6,187 nt of DNA from assembly GCA_029779385.1 (NCBI GenBank), contig JAKPAQ010000680.1:1-6187 (forward strand), written 5' to 3'. Below, piece after piece: positions 1 to 6,187 of the stretch (the first letter of the stretch is position 1; each line of letters opens with the position of its first letter). Source of the DNA: Actinomycetes bacterium (lineage in GTDB: Bacteria > Actinomycetota > Actinomycetes > Propionibacteriales > Nocardioidaceae). Both the position numbers and the translations under genes were made by a program. The notes beneath the pieces were generated by a model that searched no databases, was not told where the DNA came from, and worked only from the letters and a program-made list of their open reading frames with translations.

Positions 1-1
1 G

Positions 2-2827
2 CCCGTCGATCGACTGTGGGCGCCGCCATGTCGCGAACTCCTGTTGACTCCCCAGGTGCGCGAGCGCGCGGCCGAACTGGCAAAGGCGCACCCGAGTCTT
101 GCTGAACTGTTCACTAAACTTTCGCAGGGGCACGCGGTCGAGGGGATGGAATCCTTGGCGCCAGTACTCGTCGGCGAAATGGAACTTTTTGTTGACTTGC
201 TTCCGCCAGGTTCGACCGTTGTGGTGACCGATCCGGAGAGGATCCAAGCTAGAGCGGCCGACTTGTTCGCCACCAGCGACGAGTTTTTGGCCGCTTCCTG
301 GGCGGCGGCCGCCGGCGGCGGTGAGGGGCCGATCGACATCGGTGCGGCAGGTTTTCGTGAACTCGAGGAAGTCCGTCAGCAGATAGCCGAGCGTGAACTG
401 TCCTGGGTCGAGTTTTCCGGGTTTGCGCTGGCCGAGAGCCAAATCGTTTCGGCCGAATCGGCGCCCGAATACCGCGGTGACCTTGTCGCGGCGCTCGCCG
501 ACATCAAGGCCTTGCTTGTCGGCGGAAGCAAGGTGGTTTTGACCTCGGCCGCGCACGGCCCGGCACAGCGTTCGGTCGAGTGGCTAACCGAAAACGACGT
601 GCCGGCCAAACGGCTGACCGGTCCGGTCGAGTTGGCGGCTGCGCCCGCGGGAGTCGTCCAGGTGGCTTGCGCCGAGTTGCGGCACGGATTCGTCTCGGCC
701 GAACTCGCCCTCGCGGTGCTGACCCAAGACGATCTAGTCGGTCAGCGTTCGGTCGAACGCACTACCCGATCGATGCCGTCGCGCCGGCGTCGGCAGGTCG
801 ACCCGTTGGAGCTTTCTCCCGGCGATCCGGTCGTGCATGAACAAAATGGTGTCGCTCGCTACGTCGAACTCGTCAAACGAGTCGTTCACGGCGCGGAGCG
901 CGAATACTTGGTACTTGAATACGCGCCGAGTAAACGCGGCCAACCTGGCGATCGACTGTTCGTCCCGATGGATCAACTAGATCAGGTCAGTCGTTACGTC
1001 GGCGGGGAGTCGCCGACGCTGGACCGACTCGGCGGCGGCGATTGGACTACGCGAAAGACTCGCGCGCGCAAGGCCGTCCGCCAGATCGCCGATGAGCTAA
1101 TCAAGTTGTATGCGGCCCGTCAGTCGACGAAAGGTCACGCTTTCGGGCCGGACACGCCGTGGCAGGGCGAACTTGAAGACGCGTTCGCGCATATTGAAAC
1201 GCCCGACCAGTTGGCCACAATTGACGAGGTAAAACGCGATATGGAACGCGTCGTGCCGATGGACCGACTGGTCTGTGGCGACGTCGGCTACGGCAAGACT
1301 GAGATCGCGGTTCGGGCTGCGTTCAAAGCGATCCAGGACGGCAAACAGGTCATCTTGTTGGTACCGACGACGCTGCTGGTGCAGCAGCACTACGCCACCT
1401 TCGCTGAACGGTTCGGCCAGTTCCCGGTAGTGATCCGCCCACTATCGCGATTCCAGACCGACAAGGAATCCAAAGAGACGCTGGCCGCGCTAGCCAACGG
1501 TGAAGTCGACCTAGTGATCGGCACCCATCGCCTACTCCAACCCGGGGTCAAGATCAAAGACTTGGGTCTGGTGATTGTTGATGAGGAACAGCGGTTCGGC
1601 GTCGAGCACAAAGAAGCGCTAAAGCACCTGCGTGCCGCCGTGGACGTGTTGAGCATGTCGGCCACCCCGATCCCGCGAACCTTGGAAATGGCAGTAACCG
1701 GCATCCGCGAGATGAGCACCATCGCCACACCGCCGGAGGAACGCCATCCGGTGCTCTCGTTCGTCGGCCCCTACGACGACCTGCAGGTTACCGCTGCGAT
1801 TCGCCGCGAACTGTTGCGCGAAGGGCAGGTCTTCTATCTGCACAACCGCGTTCAAAGTATGGAGAAAGCGGCAGCCCGGATCCGCGAGTTAGTGCCTGAG
1901 GCGCGCGTGGCGGTTGCCCACGGCCAGATGGGCGAACAGCGACTCGAGGAGGTGATGGTCGACTTCTGGGAGAAACGCTTTGACGTGCTGGTCTGCACGA
2001 CGATCGTCGAATCGGGACTGGACGTCTCGAACGCGAACACGATGATCATCGAGCGCGCAGACATGCTCGGCCTGTCGCAGTTGCACCAGTTGCGTGGACG
2101 TGTTGGCCGAAGTCGCGAACGGGCATACGCGTACTTCCTTTACCCGCCAGAGAAGCCGCTGACCGAGACGGCGCACGATCGGCTGACGACGATCGCTCAG
2201 CACTCTGAACTGGGCGGCGGTATGGCCGTGGCGATGAAAGACCTCGAGATTCGCGGCGCCGGAAACCTCCTGGGTGGTGAACAGTCAGGCCACATCGCCG
2301 ATGTCGGATTCGACCTTTACATCCGACTCGTTGGCGAGGCGGTCGCCGAGTTCCGTGGTGATGGCCCGCCAGAGCGTGAGGTCAAACTAGAACTTCCGAT
2401 TGAGGCGCATCTGCCGCATGCCTATGTGCCCAGCGAACGACTGCGACTGGAAATGTACAAACGGTTGGCCGACGTTCGTGAGGCCGGCGACGTGGCACAA
2501 CTTCGGGCCGAGTTGTTGGATCGTTATGGGCCGCTCCCCGAATCGGTCGAAGCGCTCACCGAGATCGCAGTCCTGCGGGTAGCGGTTCGCGCCGCCGGCA
2601 TCAGCGAGGTGACCTCGGCAGGAAGCAACATTCGGTTTGCCCCAGTGACGCTAAAAGAGTCGGGGAAACTTCGCGTCAATCGAATCTATCCGAAGTCCCT
2701 ATACAAGGAAGCGGCCTCGGTGCTGCTTCTTCCTGCGCCGCGGGAGCCCGGCATCGGCGGCAAGCCGTTACGCAACCGTGAACTGCTCGACTGGGTCACT
2801 CGCGCCGTTGCCACCATCGTCGGTTGA
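2..2827 (+). CDS. mfd: Transcription-repair coupling factor Mfd (5' end outside window)
   Basis: Mfd is a DNA translocase that pushes or removes RNA polymerase stalled at DNA lesions and recruits UvrA for nucleotide excision repair. The reading frame is open to the left window edge: codons before the first possible start (TTG at 44) encode PPCRELLL, which resembles mycobacterial Mfd as I recall it, so the gene starts upstream and roughly 200-250 residues are missing (family length about 1150-1230; 941 codons here). Domains, in window codons: rest of the UvrB-like module 1 to about 265; RNA polymerase-interacting CarD-like domain about 268-345 (SPGDPVVHEQNG, EYLVLEYA); helicase domains with Walker A GDVGYGKT 426-433, DEEQ box 527-530, SAT 553-555 and QLRGRVGR 696-703; TRG motif LEIRGAGNLLG from 748; C-terminal autoinhibitory domain from about 795. 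All ATPase motifs look intact. The 3' end overlaps the convergent glycosyltransferase by 32 bases. Confidence 0.97.
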   Translation, partial: PVDRLWAPPCRELLLTPQVRERAAELAKAHPSLAELFTKLSQGHAVEGMESLAPVLVGEMELFVDLLPPGSTVVVTDPERIQARAADLFATSDEFLAASWAAAAGGGEGPIDIGAAGFRELEEVRQQIAERELSWVEFSGFALAESQIVSAESAPEYRGDLVAALADIKALLVGGSKVVLTSAAHGPAQRSVEWLTENDVPAKRLTGPVELAAAPAGVVQVACAELRHGFVSAELALAVLTQDDLVGQRSVERTTRSMPSRRRRQVDPLELSPGDPVVHEQNGVARYVELVKRVVHGAEREYLVLEYAPSKRGQPGDRLFVPMDQLDQVSRYVGGESPTLDRLGGGDWTTRKTRARKAVRQIADELIKLYAARQSTKGHAFGPDTPWQGELEDAFAHIETPDQLATIDEVKRDMERVVPMDRLVCGDVGYGKTEIAVRAAFKAIQDGKQVILLVPTTLLVQQHYATFAERFGQFPVVIRPLSRFQTDKESKETLAALANGEVDLVIGTHRLLQPGVKIKDLGLVIVDEEQRFGVEHKEALKHLRAAVDVLSMSATPIPRTLEMAVTGIREMSTIATPPEERHPVLSFVGPYDDLQVTAAIRRELLREGQVFYLHNRVQSMEKAAARIRELVPEARVAVAHGQMGEQRLEEVMVDFWEKRFDVLVCTTIVESGLDVSNANTMIIERADMLGLSQLHQLRGRVGRSRERAYAYFLYPPEKPLTETAHDRLTTIAQHSELGGGMAVAMKDLEIRGAGNLLGGEQSGHIADVGFDLYIRLVGEAVAEFRGDGPPEREVKLELPIEAHLPHAYVPSERLRLEMYKRLADVREAGDVAQLRAELLDRYGPLPESVEALTEIAVLRVAVRAAGISEVTSAGSNIRFAPVTLKESGKLRVNRIYPKSLYKEAASVLLLPAPREPGIGGKPLRNRELLDWVTRAVATIVG

Positions 2828-3776
2828 CGGTTTTGGGGCGGTCGTATTCGGCGTAGGCGTGGCCCCAAGTACCGGCAAAGATGCCAGCCCCGCGGGTGAA
2901 GATTCGCCAACCATTGGCGTGCCACTTCTGGGAACCAAACACCTTCCCAAACAAGGCGAATCCTGCGCCGGCGCCTAAACGGGCCAGACCGCCGACGGTG
3001 AGTTTTAGCCGAAGCAACCCTCTGGCGGTACGGCTGGACTCGGCGGCAAGATTCGTTCGCGACCAACTGTTCCCCATTCGGTAGGCGCGGCGCAGGACCC
3101 ATTCGCGAGTCATTCGCTCGAGCGGCACGGCGTCGAATACGAGTGCCTCGCGGCAGAACCTAAATCCGAAACCTAACCGCTTGGCTTCATGGCTGAGCAT
3201 CGTGTCTGAGCCGCCCGTTAGGCCGAAAGACTCGTCAAAGCGAAGTCCGGACTCGTTGAGTCTTTTCTGATCCAAAAGCAGGTTATTGGTGGCGACGATG
3301 TCGACTTCCGTGCCGGTCGGCAGGTCACGGCGCTCGAAGAACCGGCCGGCGATTAGCCAGGGGTCAGGCGTTTTGGCGAACTCCGATTTCACGCGGCCGA
3401 CAACGCCAAATAGCCCTGGATATGCCATGAAGGTGGAGACCAAGTGCCAGAGCCAGTCGTGAGTTGGACGCTCGTCATCGTCGATGAAAACCAGCAGGTC
3501 AGTTCCGACTTCGCTGATTGCTCGGTTTCGCGCCGCGGCAATCCCAGGGGTCGGTTCGATGACATATTGCAGGTTGGCTGCAGCGAACTTTTCAACCATT
3601 TCCCGAGCTGAACCGGCGGCGTCATTGTCGACTACGAGGACTTGAGCTTGGCCCGCATACCGGTTCACTTGATCAAGCAGCGCGGGGATCGATTCGCCGA
3701 TGTCTTCGGGTCGCAGGTAGGTCAACACTGCAATTGTCAGCGATGGATTTTCAGTCATCGATTCTGCCGGAGGCAC
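2796..3776 (-). CDS. Family 2 glycosyltransferase (GT-A fold)
   Basis: This is a 326-residue putative sugar transferase that would use a nucleotide-activated sugar; donor and acceptor cannot be read from the sequence, but cell-envelope glycan synthesis is the likely setting. Residues 13-104 carry the GT2 nucleotide-binding half: LTIAVLTYLRPEDI, VLVVDND (46-52), the GIAAARNRAI segment (78-87) and the metal-binding FIDDDERP with DDD at 99-101. The acceptor half has GLTGGSDTMLSHEAKRLG with a possible catalytic acid near D191, and a conserved-looking RMTREWVLRRAYRMGNSW block (221-238). The C-terminal 255-305 is Gly/Ala-rich and mildly hydrophobic, perhaps membrane-associated; there is no signal peptide. 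I chose the GTG start at 3776 because AGGGGG lies 7 bases upstream; ATG at 3758 (residue 7) is the alternative and still keeps the whole domain. It is convergent with mfd and divergent from the lipoprotein gene. Confidence 0.9.
   Translation of the reverse strand: MPPAESMTENPSLTIAVLTYLRPEDIGESIPALLDQVNRYAGQAQVLVVDNDAAGSAREMVEKFAAANLQYVIEPTPGIAAARNRAISEVGTDLLVFIDDDERPTHDWLWHLVSTFMAYPGLFGVVGRVKSEFAKTPDPWLIAGRFFERRDLPTGTEVDIVATNNLLLDQKRLNESGLRFDESFGLTGGSDTMLSHEAKRLGFGFRFCREALVFDAVPLERMTREWVLRRAYRMGNSWSRTNLAAESSRTARGLLRLKLTVGGLARLGAGAGFALFGKVFGSQKWHANGWRIFTRGAGIFAGTWGHAYAEYDRPKTVNRRWWQRRE
2816..2834 (+). terminator. Weak candidate terminator hairpin at the mfd stop codon
   Basis: ATCGTC (2816-2821) can pair with GACGGT (2826-2831), one pair being a G-U wobble, around a GGTT loop; four T residues (2831-2834) follow. 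The stem is short and the T run is brief, and the hairpin includes the mfd stop codon, so this is only a possible intrinsic terminator. It would help stop mfd transcription running antisense through the glycosyltransferase gene. No clear terminator is visible for the opposite strand. Confidence 0.25.
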
Positions 3777-3783
3777 TCCATCG

Positions 3784-3789
3784 CCCCCT
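3784..3789 (-). promoter_or_regulatory. Possible ribosome binding site of the glycosyltransferase
   Basis: On the minus strand AGGGGG lies 7 bases before the GTG at 3776, a good distance for a Shine-Dalgarno site with one mismatch. The next in-frame start, ATG at 3758, has no comparable purine run at the right distance, which is the main reason for preferring GTG. Confidence 0.4.
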
Positions 3790-3819
3790 GACTGGTCGAA
3801 CTGGAATTCCCATGCGCTG

Positions 3820-3848
3820 ATGGTAGCGACCTCTTGCGCCCGAGTGAA
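3820..3848 (-). promoter_or_regulatory. Candidate promoter of the glycosyltransferase gene
   Basis: Reading the minus strand, TTCACT (3848-3843) and TACCAT (3825-3820) are separated by 17 bases. They match the housekeeping consensus TTGACA at four of six positions and the actinobacterial TANNNT -10 pattern. Transcription would start near 3812, giving a leader of about 36 bases before the GTG. This is inferred from motif and spacing only. Confidence 0.4.
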
Positions 3849-3861
3849 TCGGTTGGCCGAG

Positions 3862-3874
3862 TACGCTGTTCAAC
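3862..3874 (+). promoter_or_regulatory. Candidate -10 element for leaderless transcription of the lipoprotein gene
   Basis: TACGCT (3862-3867) fits TANNNT and ends 7 bases before the A of the ATG at 3875, the spacing expected when transcription begins on the start codon itself. No Shine-Dalgarno sequence is visible before this ATG, which fits a leaderless mRNA, a form common in Actinomycetota. No good -35 hexamer lies 16-18 bases upstream; TTGCGC (3834-3839) is 22 bases away, too far. Confidence 0.45.
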
Positions 3875-4504
3875 ATGTCGAAATCGCGTCTTGTTGTTTT
3901 TGGGTTTGCCGCCTTGTTGCTTGCGGCTTGTGGGCCAGTCCATCCCGGGTCGGCCGCAGTTGTCGATGGCAGCAAAATCTCGATGGCTCAGGTAAATGAC
4001 TATGCCGAGCCGTACTGCATGGTTTCGCTGCTGAACGCGAATCAGTCCGGGACGACTTCGATCGACAATTCAATGATTCGCCGCCAAGCCGTCTCTGATC
4101 TGGTGATCGGAAGCGTCGCCGATTCGATTGCCAAAGAAAAGGGTTACAAGATTTCGGTGCCCAAAATGTCCCAGGCCGACCTCGCGCAGATAACCGAACT
4201 GTTTGGCAGCAACGCCGACGAGGTTTTGAAGCTGATTGAGGCCAACCAGCGCCTTAGTGCAATCGCGACCGAAGTTGCTAAGGACGCGGGCGTGAAGGTC
4301 CAAGATCAAGCCGCACTGCCGCAGGCCGGGTTTGAGCTGATCACTAAGGCCGTCGCGAAAGCAGATGTCTCTATTGATCCGCGATTCGGGCTAGACAACG
4401 ACGTGCAGCCCGTGGCTGAAACCGGTTCGTTGTCCATTTCCTCGCTGCTGCGGGACGCGAAAGCTGCTGAGGATTTGCCCAAGCCGCTGCAATGCACTGC
4501 CTGA
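3875..4504 (+). CDS. SurA N-terminal-domain-like lipoprotein
   Basis: A 209-residue exported lipoprotein, probably anchored to the outer face of the cytoplasmic membrane and plausibly acting as a holdase-type folding helper. Residues 3-18 form a signal peptide with basic residues K3 and R5, a hydrophobic core and the lipobox LAAC (16-19), so C19 should be lipidated. Residues 25-44 (AAVVDGSKISMAQVNDYA) and the helical stretch 66-95 (IRRQAVSDLVIGSVADSIAKEKGY...ISV) resemble the SurA/PrsA-type chaperone N-terminus. No parvulin PPIase domain follows, and none would fit in the remaining length. The mature protein has two further cysteines, C48 and C207, that could form a disulfide. The C-terminal 140-205 has no motif I recognise. 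The gene begins a likely operon with mazG, 14 bases downstream. The family call rests on pattern, not alignment; the lipoprotein call is firm. Confidence 0.82.
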   Translation: MSKSRLVVFGFAALLLAACGPVHPGSAAVVDGSKISMAQVNDYAEPYCMVSLLNANQSGTTSIDNSMIRRQAVSDLVIGSVADSIAKEKGYKISVPKMSQADLAQITELFGSNADEVLKLIEANQRLSAIATEVAKDAGVKVQDQAALPQAGFELITKAVAKADVSIDPRFGLDNDVQPVAETGSLSISSLLRDAKAAEDLPKPLQCTA

Positions 4505-4518
4505 CTTCCTGAAGTCCA

Positions 4519-5088
4519 ATGAGCGCGCAGTTCGACCGCCTCGTGGCTGTGATGGCACAGTTGCGCGACGAATGCGCGTGGACTCAGCAGCAGACACACC
4601 AATCGCTTCGTCGGTACGTCATCGAAGAGGCTTATGAGGTCGCCGAAGCGATCGATGGCGACGACTCCGAACACCTAGCCGAGGAGTTGGGCGACCTGCT
4701 GATGCAGGTAGTTTTCCATTCCGCAATCGCTGAATCTGACGGCGAGGGCTGGGCGATTGCTGATGTGGTGGCCGCGATCACCGAAAAGTTGATCCACCGA
4801 AATCCCCATGTATTCGGTGACGTCAAGGTTTCGTCAGTTGACGAGATAGATGCGAACTGGCAGCGACTCAAGGCCGAGTCCAAACCCCGCTCGTCGCCAG
4901 TGGCGAAAATCCCGGCCGATCTGCCTGCCATGTTGGCCGCGTCTAGGGTGCTTCGGCGGACCGAATCGCCGATCGAAGGCGACGACATTGGCTCGCAGAT
5001 GTTGCGGTTGGTCGCCGAAGCCGAGGCCGCCGGCCTTGACCCCGAAGTGCAATTGCGGGCCGCGGTGAACCGCCACGGCGGCCACTGA
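4519..5088 (+). CDS. mazG: MazG-type nucleoside triphosphate pyrophosphohydrolase
   Basis: MazG hydrolyses (d)NTPs to the monophosphate and pyrophosphate, clearing damaged or excess nucleotides in the cytoplasm and, in some bacteria, modulating the stringent response. In this 189-residue protein the Mg-binding motifs of the catalytic domain are present: EEAYE (36-40) and EELGD (55-59), followed by LLMQVVFHS and the typical NPHVFGD (95-101). The usual CPWD segment before the first motif reads CAWT (19-22). The region after residue 125 (IPADLPAMLAASRVLRRTE, then MLRLVAEAEAAGLDPE) corresponds to the second MazG domain but has no second EExxE/ExxD set, and the protein is shorter than the roughly 260-residue E. 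coli enzyme. ATG 4519 is the earliest start, since an in-frame TGA lies at 4510-4512; only GAAG (4511-4514) serves as a ribosome site. The 14-base gap after the lipoprotein stop suggests co-transcription. Confidence 0.93.
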   Translation: MSAQFDRLVAVMAQLRDECAWTQQQTHQSLRRYVIEEAYEVAEAIDGDDSEHLAEELGDLLMQVVFHSAIAESDGEGWAIADVVAAITEKLIHRNPHVFGDVKVSSVDEIDANWQRLKAESKPRSSPVAKIPADLPAMLAASRVLRRTESPIEGDDIGSQMLRLVAEAEAAGLDPEVQLRAAVNRHGGH

Positions 5089-5134
5089 GCCGGTCAATTC
5101 GGCGAGCCAGATCCAGGAGCTAAACCGTCAGCGT

Positions 5135-5148
5135 TAGGCTGTCTACTG
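5135..5148 (+). promoter_or_regulatory. Candidate -10 element upstream of eno
   Basis: In the 99-base gap between mazG and eno, TAGGCT (5135-5140) matches TANNNT and would place the transcription start near 5148, leaving a leader of about 40 bases. No recognisable -35 hexamer is present at the matching distance, so eno may also be read through from mazG. I see no riboswitch, operator or clear terminator in this gap. Confidence 0.3.
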
Positions 5149-5157
5149 CTCGAATAA

Positions 5158-6187
<1,030 letters not shown>

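Noticed and set aside
1390..1728. 112-codon antisense frame in mfd
   Set aside because: It lies opposite the helicase motifs, is Ser/Arg-rich, and has no ribosome site or domain that I can see.
44..2827. mfd starting at TTG 44
   Set aside because: The frame is open to the window edge, the 14 upstream codons (ending CRELLL) look like internal Mfd sequence, and a start here would remove most of the UvrB-like module.
2686..3102. 138-codon minus-strand frame across the mfd/glycosyltransferase junction
   Set aside because: It overlaps two well-supported genes in other frames, its composition is Arg/Pro-rich as expected of a GC-rich shadow frame, and it has no recognisable domain.
5070..5103. Terminator after mazG
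   Set aside because: CCGCC/GGCGG (5070-5081) lies in the mazG coding end with a two-base loop, and GCCG/CGGC (5089-5103) is only 4 pairs; neither is followed by a T run.

Overview
The window reads as ordinary chromosomal housekeeping DNA from an actinomycete (Actinomycetota) of moderately high GC content, about 60% by eye. Three things support this: close similarity, as I recall the families, of the Mfd, MazG and enolase proteins to actinobacterial versions; the locus order mfd - lipoprotein - mazG - eno, which resembles mfd-mazG-lpqU-eno of Mycobacterium; and use of GTG starts with a probable leaderless gene. TTA leucine codons occur in mfd (for example at 1886-1888), so this is not an extremely GC-rich genome. 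I cannot name a genus.

Layout. Bases 1-2827 (+) hold the 3' four-fifths of mfd, the transcription-repair coupling factor; its 5' end lies outside the window. Bases 2796-3776 (-) hold a family 2 glycosyltransferase that runs towards mfd and overlaps its 3' end by 32 bases. Bases 3777-3874 are a divergent promoter region. Bases 3875-4504 (+) encode a small lipoprotein resembling the N-terminal chaperone domain of SurA, followed after 14 bases by mazG (4519-5088, +), a nucleoside triphosphate pyrophosphohydrolase. A 99-base gap carrying a possible promoter precedes eno (5188 to the window end, +), an enolase cut off exactly at its catalytic lysine codon. No stretch longer than about 100 bases lacks a gene.

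How the genes relate. Mfd (repair of transcription-blocking damage) and MazG (removal of non-canonical or excess nucleotides) are both genome-maintenance functions, the lipoprotein probably helps proteins fold outside the membrane, and enolase is central glycolysis. They look like a conserved neighbourhood rather than one pathway. The glycosyltransferase, on the opposite strand with its own likely promoter, looks like an accessory insertion.

I found no CRISPR array, mobile element, RNA gene or evident undescribed system. The points most worth a second look are the divergent leaderless promoter, the PPIase-less SurA-like lipoprotein with a possible disulfide, the altered MazG motif and shortened C-terminus, and an apparent excess of the palindrome CGATCG that is absent from the glycosyltransferase gene.
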